64,000 bases of DNA from Haliclona indistincta (GCA_964017065.1 OZ024791.1:3667410-3731409), one strand, 5' to 3'; shown: positions 12,866 to 24,139, numbered from the stretch's first letter. A program made the numbers and translations. The notes: a model not told the origin generated them from the letters alone.

Positions 12866-13140
12866 GGAGTTGCACGAATTCGTGCAGTGAGAACTAGTGA
12901 GAACAACTTTTGTATACGCGTGAAACCCGACCTCCCGTAGCTACGTAGACGCAGAGGTCGGGCCACGCCCAAGTTGGCCAACAGGAGCGCCTGAAGGAAG
13001 CACCAAGCAAAGGTATGATACTTATCAGTTATACGCAACTTTGTTTATTCTTACAACGGTGTATTTCAAGAATTAGACTTGTTATGCCGTGAGTATTGTG
13101 GCCGACATGGAGGCCAAAAGCTTTGCGTTAGATTACCGGC
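12866..13140. other. spacer with a short perfect hairpin
   Basis: No gene is seen. CCCGACCTC at 12926-12934 pairs with GAGGTCGGG at 12954-12962, a 9-bp stem with a 19-nt loop. It may be the remnant of a small palindromic element. Confidence 0.5.
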
Positions 13141-14700
13141 TTAATTACTAGGATACCAGACTGATGTAAGCTAGATCATAGATAATAAATAACCTGGATT
13201 AGAAACAGCCAAACCTCCCAATGCAAAATGAATTACGTGACGTCAGCCTCGTGGTACAATGCGTGTTTCGCTGGAAAAAAGCTGTTTCAGCGTGATCAGC
13301 AGTGTGTTTTTGTGATTTTCCGAGACTATAGGCGCGTAGCCCAGCAAAGCTGTGTTTCATTCTGTTCTCTGACTAATGCTCTTAAATATATGCGTTCGAT
13401 ATTTGACAAAGAACGATAAGGACCCGTCTATGGTGAGATAAGCGTGACTAAAAAGCTAGTCTTGGACATTCACTCCGTTGTGCTTTTACTGCTTAGTTTA
13501 AAACTAGCCAGATATCAAAGGACTGATGTCTGTGCGTGCATTAGTCTTGGTTTTGTATGCCTGGTTTGCTCGATATCTGCTGTAAGCTGTGTCTTCCAAG
13601 TTCACCTGGTCCGTGTTTTCTCATGTTTTGTAAACACATACATGCCAAGACAGTCGCTAGCAGGGCTACATTGAGCGATGCATCTGTTAGTTGCATCATC
13701 ATAGAGTGCATTAGTCACACGATTGTCGCTGTGGGAGCTGTTTATGGCTACTAAATGTTTGTCTAAAAGTTGGTCACTTTCCGCCATTCTTCCTATACTC
13801 AGAGGAGGTTGGAAGCATTAGTATGCGCACGTGATTTTTAGGCTGTAATTATGCGCACGTGATTTTTGAATGCATAGCTAACGTTCCATCGTGAGGCGTG
13901 GCTCAATGGCGCTAGCATACAGCACTCTAAATCATCCGTGGATTATTCTTTCTAAAATTGTATTGCATAGAGCTTGATTACTGGTCTTACTTAAAGTTAT
14001 GATCTTAGAATACTGGTTTAGCTATTTTGCATAGTGCACTGCACCAGTTTCTGTGCTCTGTATGTCGTGAAATTTAGGAAGAAGTAGCACAGCTCCAGTA
14101 GACAGCACACTTGTGCTGGAGCCAGGAATCTTTCTGCTGTGAAACAGGTTAATTTTAAGCAACTTTCTTAGTTCTAGCTCTGATCAGGTCTCGTCAGCTG
14201 TATATTGGGTTTTTGCAGATAACAATGGAGCTGTCTCTTCGCTCGCCCTTTTAAACGCCAAGATTTTGCTTCAGGACGTCTGTAGCAGACTTGTCAATAA
14301 GCTGATTGCTTGCATGAACAATAACTGTAGTGTTTTCCACCGTTGAGAATCTTCACTACTTTCTCGCCCATAGCAGCTCGGGGACCCCTGGGTTGGACCG
14401 GGTAGATCGCATTTTTGTAATCTGCTTTGCAAGAGCTTTCGATTCATACTAAATTTGTTAAATTCAGTCCAGAGAGTGTGGGTAAAATTGACAACTAAGA
14501 TTCGCCATACATTTTGATTTGGAGCTTTACATGTCACGTGACTGAATATTAATGCTTCCAACCTCCTCTGCTTCCTACACTAGTATTGGGCATTCGTAAT
14601 ATGACGTCACGCCAGCGAAACGTGCTTGTGTCCATCCGGTTTTGGGCTGTTTCTAATCCATAGTATATATTATCTATGGCTAGATGTATTAGAACTCCAT
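13141..14700. repeat. decayed large inverted repeat (foldback element)
   Basis: Sequence around 13160-13260 (ctagatcatagataata, ggattagaaacagcc, then a GCGTGTTTCGCTGG block) is found in reverse complement at about 14600-14690. An inner pair, agaggaggttggaagcatta at 13802-13821, recurs inverted at about 14549-14571. The arms are imperfect and contain indels. A 20-bp direct repeat with gcgcacgtgattttt occurs at 13820-13870. No coding potential is seen in the core. This looks like an old non-autonomous DNA element; target duplication could not be identified. Confidence 0.6.
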
Positions 14701-14764
14701 AGACATTCGGGCACTGTGTCTAACTACAGTACATTCGTGAGCTTGCAAACACATTTTGGTGTGG

Positions 14765-15170
14765 AAGCTAATTATTTTGTTGTTTAATAGTTGACTGCTT
14801 TGCGTGAGATTATTTCCAGTTTTAAATACAGTTGATTTTTGGTAGAATATTTAGTGTAGTCCATGGTCTGCTCTACCGGGACTAAATTCTCTATTCAAAG
14901 CATTAATATTATTTTTATGTGGTCGACTGTTTGATGAACATTTTTATTATTTTGTATAGATAGCTGGCGAACCATCAAGTCACAGGAAGCTCTGAGTATC
15001 CAAGGACTCCAAGCAACTCTTTGATCACCTTTTCTCCACTCTAGATATAATAATACCATGATAATCCGTGTCAGTGATTGTCCCCGCGAAATTGTAGTAT
15101 GCAGGCGTGTTGCATATCCCACTGTGTGATGATCAGAAATAAAACTAACTATTTTATTGTATGACAATCT
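14765..15170. repeat. dispersed repeat R1, copy 1
   Basis: This ~400 bp segment, starting around attattttgttgtttaata and including ggctggcgaaccatcaag, recurs in direct orientation at 42055-42437 and 44632-44695. The second copy is split by an inserted transposon (TE2). Its final ~60 bp (gtcagtgattgtcc and following) also resembles the interior of the element at 22007-23018. No frame or terminal repeat is evident, so it may be part of a longer mobile element not fully represented here. Confidence 0.75.
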
Positions 15171-16108
15171 CTACAAAACCAACATTTTCTTTGGTTTAGA
15201 AGTTATTCCAACACAATGAATATAAACCACTTACGACAGGAGTAGCATAATTTTTATTATATTATCCCCAGCAAGATTGTTGTGACAAGAGTCACAGAAC
15301 CAAATGTTGCTGTACCGCTTGGTCCTCAGAACCTCTCCGAGCAACAGTCATGCATCATCAGAAAAAATGTTCTTAGTAAGCAGACATTCACGTTTTCGTC
15401 AAGAACAGAGCATGGTATTCGCTCTCCACTGCCTCCTCTTCAATCAAAACTCCGTCTTTGATTGCTTTACCTTCCTGCTTTGCTGACGTGTGCAAGTCAA
15501 TAAACGAACTGGGCCGAGAACTGTTGTTTGCCGTCTTCCTACTACTGTAGTCTTGCATCCTTTTGGTATGCCTCTCATTTTTACAACATGTGGCATAACT
15601 AACTGAGCAAAAAGAAAGAAAAGTTCTGGTAATTTACACAATGGATAACACTCACCTAACCGAGTACCACTACCAGTTCACCTTCACCACTCTGAACTAA
15701 CACACTGTTTCTTTGCTATACACAAAATTATAGTGTTCATTTTTATGAATACCAAAAATTATAATGACTGCAACAAAACTGGACAGCAACCAAAATAATT
15801 ACTTTTGAGCATTAATTACTTGTTTTTAAATAATTTTTATTAGTGATTAAAAAACACGTGCATACCTGACTGATTCTTTTCTAGTAAATTGCTTTTTCGT
15901 TTTCTCTTGCAACATGTACATGTTCTCTATCAAGAATATGTCGCAGAGTTGTTACGACGCAGTTAGCATAGACGAGAACTGATTGAAATATATTATAGCA
16001 CAAAACACAGCAACAGTAACTAGTGCGAATCAGGAATAATTAAACGTGTTCAAAGTACAAACTGCACATGTGCAACAGTGTCTATAGTGATAACTCTAAC
16101 TCTCCTCC
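15171..16108. other. non-coding stretch, possibly holding the copia 3' LTR
   Basis: The copia frame to the right ends at 16109 on the minus strand. Just beyond its stop lies a purine-rich run (gtgaggaggagag on the minus strand, about 16095-16110), and then TGTTGCACATG, a plausible LTR start near 16080. No second LTR copy is available in the window to test this. The rest of the stretch shows no recognised gene. Confidence 0.4.
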
Positions 16109-17006
16109 TCACTTGGCACTTGGTTGCACACATAGTCCGTACATGTCTCTCAGTTTGTTGAATTCAGTTGGTCCAATTCCCTTTGTCAGAAGGTCAGCGA
16201 ACATCTCTTCTGTTGGGCAGTACTTCACTACGATTTTACCATTATTGACCCGTTCACGAACGTAATGGTACTTTATGTTGATGTGCTCAGACCTCTTGTG
16301 GAATTGTGGATTCTTGGCCATGGCGATTGCAGATTGATTGTCCTCATGTATCAATGTCGGTTGTGACTGTTGATTTCCTAAGTCCGAGCTTAGTTCTCTC
16401 ATCCAAGCAAACAGCTTCTTGTGCTGCACTGCAGAGTGCCATGTACTCCGCTTCAGCAGTAGATAGTGCCACACACAATTGTTCCTGACTCCTCCAAGTC
16501 ACTGCCGTACCTCCAACTTGGAACAGATAACCTAAGACAGACTTCGAGTCACTGCAATCATTACCCCAATCAGCATCAGAGTAACCAACGAGTTCACCTG
16601 ATTGGGAGTGTTTCGTGTAGAGTAGTTCGAGGTTAGTAGTACCTCTAAGATATCGGAATATTCGCTTGACGGCTTGACGGCTATCCAGTGTTCCTGAGTA
16701 GGTTGGGAACAAAAACGTGCTACGTTGTTCACTGCGAAGGTGATATCTGGTCGAGTCCTTGTTGACAAATACAATAGACTCCCGACTGCTGACTGGTATG
16801 TACACTGGTCGACGGTTTCACCTTCCGGAGTAGCCTTTGATATTTTGCCATTCACGTTAGCTGGAGTCTTCGCTGGTTTAGCGTTGTCCATCCCGAACTT
16901 TTGAAGAATTGACTCAGTGAAGGCTGGTTGAACAATCCAAATACGCTCTTTCTCTTGTACACAGGACCTAGGAAATGATGGAGCTTTCCAAGGTCCTTGA
17001 CATTAA

Positions 17007-17655
17007 GGTGGCGCTTCACCGGAAACAGGAAGTAGTTAATATTATTCATACTTATGCAGCTATACTTTCTTTTTTCTACAATACTTTTAGTTATGGAGTT
17101 CTTGTGTGTGTTGCACAGTCACCTAGTGGTCTCCTATTATTATTCCAAGTTTGAGTGCTGTTGCATAAACGGCATTAGTGGGGCGGACGACGCCTGCCGC
17201 TGAGCGTTAGGTACACTATGTGCGACAGCGGCACTAGACAGACGAGAATAAATACTACAGACACACTTGCCTTCTTGTGCTTCACATGCATTTGCATCGT
17301 TTTCCCAGAAATAAAGCCTGTTTTCTTGAATACTGGCCAGTTCTGCCACTCACGTGTCGATATGCAGCTATTACACGGAAGATATAGCTTACTTCGTTAA
17401 AAACAATACAAATGTCTATGGCCCGAAGTCTAAGGGACTCAATTCAGCTAGCAACAGCAGCCGGCGTCAAGGAACAGCGGAGGATTGTGTACCTAAAAAC
17501 TGTCCTCATTAGCCGCCATGATGGTGAGCGCGCGCCGCAAAATTTGTATTACGACTATTGGGCACAGCCGGTTGACGATCGATATAATTATATGAATAAA
17601 CCGTGAATATGATTATTTTACTTGCTGAAGTTGCTGTTTCCGGTGAAGCGCCACC
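17007..17655. mobile_element. TTAA-flanked MITE with AAGGTGGCG ends
   Basis: A 22-bp perfect terminal inverted repeat (GGTGGCGCTTCACCGGAAAC at the left, its complement at the right) bounds 649 bp. It is flanked by TTAA at 17003-17006 and 17656-17659. The copia reading frame on either side is continuous once the element and one TTAA are removed, which fixes the ends and the 4-bp duplication. TTAA targets are typical of piggyBac and Kolobok transposases. The interior has no transposase. Related ends (taaggtgRcg) occur at 32546, 43764, 61247 and 61403. Confidence 0.88.
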
Positions 17656-18024
17656 TTAAGCTTCTTGGATAGAGTCTGTTTGACTTCACTGATCTTTCGA
17701 TCTGTAGCACCAGCTAAAACCATGTCATCCACGTATTCACCAATGTAGAGAAGATCTCCTGAATAGGACAAGGATCACTTGTTGATTGGATGAAGCCGAT
17801 ATCCAGAAGGTGAGAATGAAGTGTGGCATTCCAACATCTGGCCGATTGCTTGATACTCTTCTTGAGTCTACATATCATGTGCTCCTTTCCTTTGATCACA
17901 TATCCTTCTGACTGTTTCATGAATATCTCCTCTTCAAGCTGTCCGTTAAGGAAGGCTGTTGTGACATCCAACTGATGAAGTTGAAGATCTTTCTGAGCTG
18001 CGATAGCAATCAGACTACGGAGGG

Positions 18025-18174
18025 ATTCATATCGGATCACAGGACAGAATGTTTCCTCGTAATCCAAACCGGGCTGTTGAGAAAAACCCTGAGCGACCAA
18101 TTCATATCGGATCACAGGACAGAATGTTTCCTCGTAATCCAAACCGGGCTGTTGAGAAAAACCCTGAGCGACCA
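18025..18174 (-). repeat. 75-bp in-frame tandem duplication in copia RT
   Basis: The 75-bp block starting attcatatcgg at 18025 is repeated exactly at 18100, duplicating 25 residues that begin LVAQGFSQQPG in the RT fingers region and keeping the frame open. Normal copia RTs have this segment once, so this is a local duplication that would disrupt the RT fold. Confidence 0.9.
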
Positions 18175-18524
18175 ATCTTGCCCTGTATCGCTCTATTGTA
18201 CCATCATCACGTGTTTTCTTCTTCAACGCCCACTTTGATCCGATTGCTTTCCTGTCAGGAGGTAACTTGACGAGATCCCATACGTGAATCGAATTCATCT
18301 CCGTTTCCATGGCTATTTTCCATTTGGACACTTGAGTGCTTCGCTCGCTATTCAAGATTTTCTACCTGAATTCGTCGCTCCTCTTTCTTGCCACTGTAAC
18401 CTTTTGATGATTCATCAAACCAGTCCTATGGCCAGCGTACCGGAAGTCAAATAACGCCCATACAAATTTATTTGCACAGCCGGTTTAGCGCGCGCAACAA
18501 AAACTCAGCTAAAGCATAGCTCAC

Positions 18525-19148
18525 TAGCCTCGTCCCCACGCCCAATTTTCGCTAACTTTACGGAACGAAGGACGGAACGAAAAACGAAAATAGGGCCTGG
18601 TATCCATTGCAGGGGTATTGGTGCGCATGCGTTAGTCGTTATACAGAATCTGTATAATCGGCAGGATATTCTGAATCCGTAACCTTGTATTCTTCTAGGA
18701 TACTGCGTCATTCCGTGTATTTGTCTGTATTCTCGCTCTACTGTAATGGAAGTTCTCACTGTATGCACATTTCTCTGCTTAGCGTAAAGATTGCAAACAC
18801 GTGTGGACTAGTTCAGGAAGTCTAAGCCGATCTACTGGCGCCCTCACAAACTCCACGTGAAACTGTAGCGTACCAAGACTTTCACGAGTCCATTTTTCCA
18901 ACTGAACGATGGTTTTACTGGCTGCCCTGGTTGTCTTCAGACTCCCTCGCGACGGATCAAATCTTCTAGAGTGCGTATTTGCTTAGCTATATTTCATTTC
19001 ATGTTTTTAAACTCGCTCAGACTCTTTAATTTTATTCATGCATGCGTACCATTAATTACCCTTGCAATAGAGACCAGGCCTTTATTTTTCGCCGTTTCGT
19101 TACTTTGCGTTTTCCGTTGCGAAAAATTTTGGCCTGGGGACGAGGCTA
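18525..19148. mobile_element. non-autonomous element with 9-bp target duplication
   Basis: The ends are inverted: TAGCCTCGTCCCCA at the left, and TGGGGACGAGGCTA-like at the right (one mismatch class). Further inverted similarity runs inward (ccaattttcg against cgaaaaattttgg, gggcctgg against ccaggcc). It is flanked by a 9-bp direct repeat ATAGCTCAC at 18516-18524 and 19149-19157, suggesting a Mutator-like source. About 624 bp long with no transposase frame. Confidence 0.8.
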
Positions 19149-19404
19149 ATAGCTCACCTGCACAGAACACTGTGTAACTCCGAACACATACTACATAATT
19201 AAAATCGCAGATGCAAACTTGAAATATTATCATTCAGCTGCAATTCAATCTATCTTCCTTGTCAAAGCCATAAGAAATAAACAGATCACTGTTGGAAAGG
19301 CATCTCAGTCCAATTTCTTCACTGCTACCAGCTATTTTTGGTGCCATTTCCATTAACCATCTCCAGACAGCTAACAACTGGTATGCAACTGTAGTTGACA
19401 ACTA

Positions 19405-20614
19405 GTACAGTGCTTCTCATCTAAAGAGTCCATTTTTTAATTTTCAATAATTGGAAACATATCAACTCATAAAAACATTTTGCTTAACACTACAGTGCTA
19501 AAACTTAATATTTACATTAATTCACCTTTCTTGAGTATGTTTGTAAAGCATTTAGCTTGTCTTTTATTTCAGTCTGAAAATATCAGCAGCGAAATGGACG
19601 CCATTAAATTCATTAGTTTTAACCAAATAAAAATTGTAATCCTGCTAGTTAAGAAAAAACATAAGACGTGCAGTTGAGTATGTAGGTCAGCTATTATGTG
19701 GGTTAAAATGGAAGTCTAACTCTCACATACGCTACTGTTAGCTTGCAAAATCTCTCAGCAGTCAAAGTACGAAACAGTTAACCAACTAACTCCATTAATT
19801 TTGTTAGTTAAGAAAAAGCGCTCCGCAGGCAAGTAGCCTTGTGCCTTAGCTAATCACAGCTCTTCGCTCGTGGCTGTAACTTACACCGTCGGCGAATACG
19901 AGGTGCTGGTAGCAGCAGCACTCACCCGCTCTGTTCGTCTTCGTCTTAGTTTATGACGTATCAATGACGTTTTCCAAGTTGATGACCGTACATTCCCGCA
20001 TATTCTATCGGATATGCAGATAAATTGACGTCATCAATCTGGCAACAGTCATTGGCACGTCATAACTAAGATGAAGACGAACAGAGCGGGCGAGTGCTGC
20101 TGCTACCAGTACCTCGTATTCGCCGGCGGTGTAAGTTACAGCCACGAGCGAAGAGCTGTGATTAGCTAAGGCATAAGGCTACTTGCCTGCGGAGCGCTTT
20201 TTCTTAACTAACAAAATTAATGAAGTTAGTTGGTTAACTGTTTCGTACTAGCTTTGACTGCTGAGAGATTTTGCAAGCTAACAGTAGCATACGTGAGAGT
20301 TAGACTTCCATTTTAACCCACATAATAGCTGACCTACATACTCAACTGCACGTCTTATGTTTTTTCTTAACTAGCAGGATTACAATTTTCATTTGGTTAA
20401 AACTAATGAATTTAATGGCGTCCATTTCGCTGCTGATATTTTCAGACTGAAATAAAAGACAAGCTAAATACTTTACAAACATACTCAAGAAAGGTGAATT
20501 AATGTATATATTAAGTTTTAGTACTGTAGTGTTAAGCAAAATGTTTTTATGAGTTAATATGTTTCCAATTATTGAAAATTAAAAAATGGACTCTTTAGAT
20601 GAGAAGCACTGTAC
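19405..20614. mobile_element. 1.2 kb near-perfect palindromic foldback element
   Basis: Left arm 19405-19958 and right arm 20058-20614 are almost exact reverse complements over about 550 bp. The mirrored arms even give matching 65-residue frames on opposite strands. The termini are GTACAGTGCTTCTC and its complement, with TA immediately outside at 19403-19404 and 20615-20616, which fits a TA target as used by Tc1/mariner-type elements. A ~100-bp unpaired centre contains tgacgtcat. There is no transposase. The high arm identity suggests recent origin or active arm conversion. Confidence 0.85.
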
Positions 20615-20643
20615 TAATTCTAAAACTTACAAGTAATAATTAA

Positions 20644-20884
20644 CAAAAATAAAAGAGATTTAGGGTTGGTACATGTATCGAAAAAGTATGGAAACAAGAT
20701 TTAAAATAAAAGTACTGTAACAATACAGTGTAATGCTACCTCCCTATTAAATCAACCACAACTATCGATAGCAGTTAATTTAGGGAGGTAGCATTACACT
20801 GCTATTGTTACAGTACTTTTATTTTAAATCTTGTTTCCATACTTTTTCGATACATGTACCAACCCTAAATCTCTTTTATTTTTG
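20644..20884. mobile_element. 241-bp palindromic MITE in TTAA
   Basis: Arms starting CAAAAATAAAAGAGATTTAG and its complement pair over roughly 115 bp each around a short centre near 20765. TTAA lies at 20640-20643 and 20885-20888. The near-perfect pairing would give a long hairpin. No coding. Confidence 0.85.
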
Positions 20885-20889
20885 TTAAA

Positions 20890-21201
20890 ATGTTTTTATT
20901 ACTTGTTTTTTTTTTTTTTAATGATGACTTAGTTGGCAATTATTTTGAAGATTATGTCGAGTACGATGCACAAGCACAATCATGCTTCTGTATGAGCGAG
21001 TTCAAGCTAAATCAGGCAGAGTCTGAGGCAATAGTTAAACTTCAGAGTGACATTTTCAACTGCATGATTTTGAAGTACGTACACTTGAACAGCACAGATT
21101 GCAAACTACCTGGGCTACAGTCTCTCATTATTGTGTTGCTAAGCAAACACATAGTTGTGAAGTCTCTAATGTTAAACCATAGTATGAATAATTCTCTTTG
21201 A
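20890..21201 (+). CDS. unassigned reading frame upstream of TE3
   Basis: A 103-residue open frame starts directly after the TTAA MITE. Its first residues are from a T-rich run and look non-biological, but the remainder (from about residue 13) has ordinary composition with charged stretches and two cysteines. I do not recognise a domain. Its position just upstream of, and on the same strand as, the TE3 gene suggests it may be an N-terminal exon or fragment of that gene. It is separated from the next recognisable part by a MITE-containing stretch at 21202-21477. Confidence 0.35.
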   Translation: MFLLLVFFFFNDDLVGNYFEDYVEYDAQAQSCFCMSEFKLNQAESEAIVKLQSDIFNCMILKYVHLNSTDCKLPGLQSLIIVLLSKHIVVKSLMLNHSMNNSL

Positions 21202-21365
21202 TGTAACGACCGTTAATGAGGGTTATAAATCGTGTACAGCCCGAACGCGTTTCAAGATGGCCGCCGCGTTCGAGAATCCACAAAGAAACGGCGCTCGGGC
21301 TGCTCTGCGGTCTTTCTGCGACATAATATAGCCAGCTAGACGTCAGGCAAGCAGCGAACTATGGT

Positions 21366-21474
21366 TTAAAGTAGTTATATACCTCACAGTCGGTGTTTAA
21401 GCATTTAAAGCCCTTGGGCTACGCCCGCGGGCTTTAAATCGCTTAAACACCTCCTGATCGGTATATAACTACTA
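21366..21474. mobile_element. ~109-bp palindromic MITE
   Basis: aagtagttatatacc at the left pairs with ggtatataactact at the right. Inner arms (gtgtttaag, tttaaagccc) also pair around a G/C-rich centre near 21425. It lies immediately before the first clear TE3 coding segment. Target duplication is unclear. Confidence 0.7.
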
Positions 21475-21477
21475 TTT

Positions 21478-21975
21478 GTGTATGCTGAAATTCTTAGTGA
21501 ACTAGCAGACTCAAAACCAACTTTGACAAGTATTCTAGGCAAGCTACACAAAATATTCGTTCAGGAGCTTGGGCACAAGTGGGTACTAGTTGTTGGTGAT
21601 GCAAAGGTATTTGTCATTTTACAGGAGATCAAATCACAGTATGGAAGCCATCTCAGTTGGATGCTACCTTTTCCAGGAGATTGGCATATTTTGTACAACT
21701 ACCAGCCTGCTCTCATGAAGCCTTATGCTGATGCTGGTTTGGCTAAACTTGCTGAATCAAGCGGTCATCACAGTGAAACCCTCACATCATTGCTGCAATG
21801 CAAGAACTTCAGACATACACACAACTTCTCTATGCAAGCTTTCGAGACATTCTACATATTTTTTCTTTCTTTGTATTTCAAAACAACACAGCACGAAGCC
21901 TTGCACAGAGAAGTATCTGACGTAATCACAGAATTCAGTGTTATAACAACAGATAGCGACTTAGACAGCTTTTGA
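21478..21975 (+). CDS. TE3 segment A: DUF6589-like region
   Basis: 165 residues. The conserved stretch includes VVGDAKVF near residue 40, SWMLPFPGDWHILYNY around 60-75, PYADAGLAKLA and NFRRTH-like NFRHTHNFSMQAFE. From memory this resembles the DUF6589 family, found in many copies in invertebrate and fungal genomes and of unknown biochemical function. It ends at a TGA at 21973. The same frame continues past that stop to the insertion point of the next element and then into segment B, so the TGA is a premature stop. The start is not a real initiation site; the segment opens inside the domain after a MITE. Confidence 0.7.
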   Translation: MYAEILSELADSKPTLTSILGKLHKIFVQELGHKWVLVVGDAKVFVILQEIKSQYGSHLSWMLPFPGDWHILYNYQPALMKPYADAGLAKLAESSGHHSETLTSLLQCKNFRHTHNFSMQAFETFYIFFLSLYFKTTQHEALHREVSDVITEFSVITTDSDLDSF

Positions 21976-22006
21976 CAGAGAGTACAAACTGTAGTTTCAT
22001 GCAATG

Positions 22007-23018
22007 CAGGGGCGTAACTAGAAATTTGGAACCGAGGAGGCGCGCATTTGCGCGCACGATTTTAGGAAATAACTAATTAATATTCATTAGATTTCGTCAT
22101 TTTACTGCCTCGTAGCAGCGCGCCATTGCATGGTGAAATAGCGTACGTAGCCTGGATGGAGTGGACATAGATAATACAGTACAAGTGGATACGCAACGGG
22201 GTAATAAACGGAGGGGTCCACGGAAATCTGTTGAAACACTCACTGCATGGGGCGTGGGCGTGTTGCACAAAGTTGTAAAGTTGTTTCTACGGTTCTGAGG
22301 AGCGAGTTGAAGCTGAATCAAATAGCACACGTGTTCATTTGCTATTGAAGAAGATGCTGTTTCTGTAAATAGCCTTGTTATAATTGCTAGGCTGCAAATT
22401 TCGCGGTTTTTTCCTAAAATCCTGTGTTACGGTTACTTTGTGTTAGATTGTTACAGAGCTGGTTTGTGTAGTGCTGGTTTGTTGTATGTTTTTAGGTAGC
22501 TTATTGTGTAGTGCATTGCGTCAAAATACTATTCGAGCGCTACGCTTCGTAGAGAACAGTAGATACGCCGCCAAGTAGCAGGGAACAAGCTTGTTGTTGC
22601 GTTTTTTTGTGTTAGATTATTGGCAAGAATGATAATACCAGGACTTCATAAGCAATGCCAGCGAATACCAACATCCTTGCTCTACTGCGTCAAAATACGT
22701 TTGTACGCACAAAAAGATCAAGGAGCTCAATATCTAGTCTTGAGTACAGACCACTTCTGCTGTAGCCATTCATTTCTTGTAAATGTTTGGAAACGTCCGT
22801 GTTACCCGATGCAGTGATTGTCTCACCCCGGATAGCAATATACGGGCTCGTTGCGTATCCACTTGTACTGTATTATCTATGGAGTGGAGAGCAAGATAGA
22901 GACAGCTCTGTCAGGCAAGACAGCTGTACTAGGCAAGGTATATTCGTTAATAAAACTTTTGGTTGGGCAAAAGCGAGGAGGCAAGCGCCTCTTCTGCCTC
23001 ACGGTAGTTACGCTACTG
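22007..23018. mobile_element. non-autonomous element with CAG...GCGTAACTA ends (hAT-like)
   Basis: The left end CAGGGGCGTAACTA and the right end TAGTTACGCTACTG are inverted with two mismatches. CAATG is directly repeated at 22002-22006 and 23019-23023. Joining the flanks restores the TE3 frame from segment A to segment B, so the ends are secure. CAG...GCGTAACTA termini look like hAT elements, but hAT normally makes an 8-bp duplication and only 5 bp match here. Inside, an inverted pair (agataatacagtacaagtgg near 22170 and its complement near 22860) is present. No transposase frame. Confidence 0.78.
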
Positions 23019-23023
23019 CAATG

Positions 23024-24139
23024 TGAATTATCGAAGCTTTAAGGAGTTTATGGAAGTTATGGCTAACAGGCAAGACACTATCAGGTTCTGGTATCGATTT
23101 ATCAATGAAGACTGCTTTGCGGACTTCACTCTTTTTGTTGGCATAAGGTATCGTAATTGGGATTTACGAATGGCCAGTCTAAAACAACAAGCTGCCATAT
23201 TTTCAGCTTTCGATCGGAGCACATATCAGCGTTTGGTCCCGACACACATTGGTGATGTACTGAGAATGCCCAACGCTGTCCTACCTACAACACCTCAGAA
23301 AGGGCAGTTTCGCTTCACCAAAGCAGAATGTCACGGTGTGACATTGGACGAGATGAAGATTAACAAAGATGCCAAGCTTGCTATCGTGCAACCTAGCAGA
23401 GAGCGCATGGAATTTTTGAGTAATTACATGGCTTTTCAAGCAAACTGTGTGCGTAATTTGACGGATCAGATTTTTCCAGAACACCGTGAAGCCACAGCGT
23501 TCTCGAACAGACCGACTAGCAAGGACAGAAAGCCGCATACAAACATGCAAAGAATGCATGCTGTCATTTCAAACCACGGTATGTTTTTTGATAGGCAGGA
23601 GAATCAAGGTCTGTGGAATGTACTAGTAGCAAAGCAAGCAACAGAAGAGCAGCACCATGACCTGATGAGGTTTAGGTCAATTGGTGAGAAAGGCCTGGAG
23701 CAATACATTCAAAATAAGTACTTGCGAACAGCCAGCGCAAATCCTCCAGTAAGACAGAAACGGCCATGCACATTTTCTGTTACACAAACACAGAAACGTA
23801 GAATACAGCAGGTAGAAAAAGAGCAAAAGCAGTACCAGCGTTCCCTAAAGCGAACATTGGCTTGGGTAGCAGAGCACGGTACTGAAAGTATAGATGCTGA
23901 AGCTCTTTTTAGGCCAATACAGTCAGTGCCTCGTGCACTAATTGATGCAAATGGATTTCCATACAAGTCCAACAAGAGCTCAACCACCAATTTTTTTCCA
24001 ACACAGATACCAAAACCCACAGCCAATAATTAACAAACTGCCCTATGGGTGGACACCAGACACAGTAATAATGAAAGGCATGTTCCTTATACAAACAGCA
24101 CCCCTCCCCACCATGTCGTGCATGAGAGAATACACAATG
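23024..24139 (+). CDS. TE3 segment B: middle region of the transposon protein
   Basis: About 336 residues to 24033, then a frame change to 24139. Motifs seen: DTIRFWYRFI, WDLRMASLKQQA, FSAFDRSTYQRLVPTHIGD (residues ~60-80), GVTLDEMKINKDAKLAIVQPS (~107-127), FRSIGEKGLEQYI (~215), a basic KRRIQQVEKEQKQYQRSLKR stretch (possibly coiled coil) and a proline-rich tail. In the shifted frame near 24040-24130 comes LPYGWTPDTVIMKGMFLIQ, which I align with the first metal-binding aspartate of FEN1/XPG N-regions. The LDE-INKD block corresponds to LDQAHEQENAYVK in TE1, supporting common descent. Function of the block before the nuclease is unknown. Confidence 0.7.

Larger units (their letters stand above)
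16109..18425 (-). pseudogene. Ty1/copia pol remnant: reverse transcriptase and RNase H
   Basis: On the minus strand the frame at 18355-17714 shows the start of a copia RT (KWKIAMETEMNSI, GSKWALKKK, RARLVAQGFSQ, QLDVTTAFLNG), with the YVDDM catalytic box at about 17728-17742 in a shifted frame. After a nested MITE it continues (VKDLGKLHHFLG), then the connection (YQSAVGSLLYL, RPDITFAVN) and RNase H (GYSDADWG, STAEAEYMAL, HEDNQSAIAMAKN, HINIKYHYVRE) to a stop at 16109. At least three frameshifts separate the pieces. Gag, protease and integrase are missing, so the copy is 5' truncated near 18425. The RT would have copied element RNA in cytoplasmic particles; this copy cannot encode it now. Confidence 0.92.

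Noticed and set aside
19480..20539. Paired 65-codon ORFs in the palindrome
   Set aside because: They are mirror images caused by the inverted arms; no recognisable domain.
22007..23018. Firm assignment of this element to hAT
   Set aside because: The ends look hAT-like, but only 5 bp are duplicated instead of 8; kept as hAT-like only.
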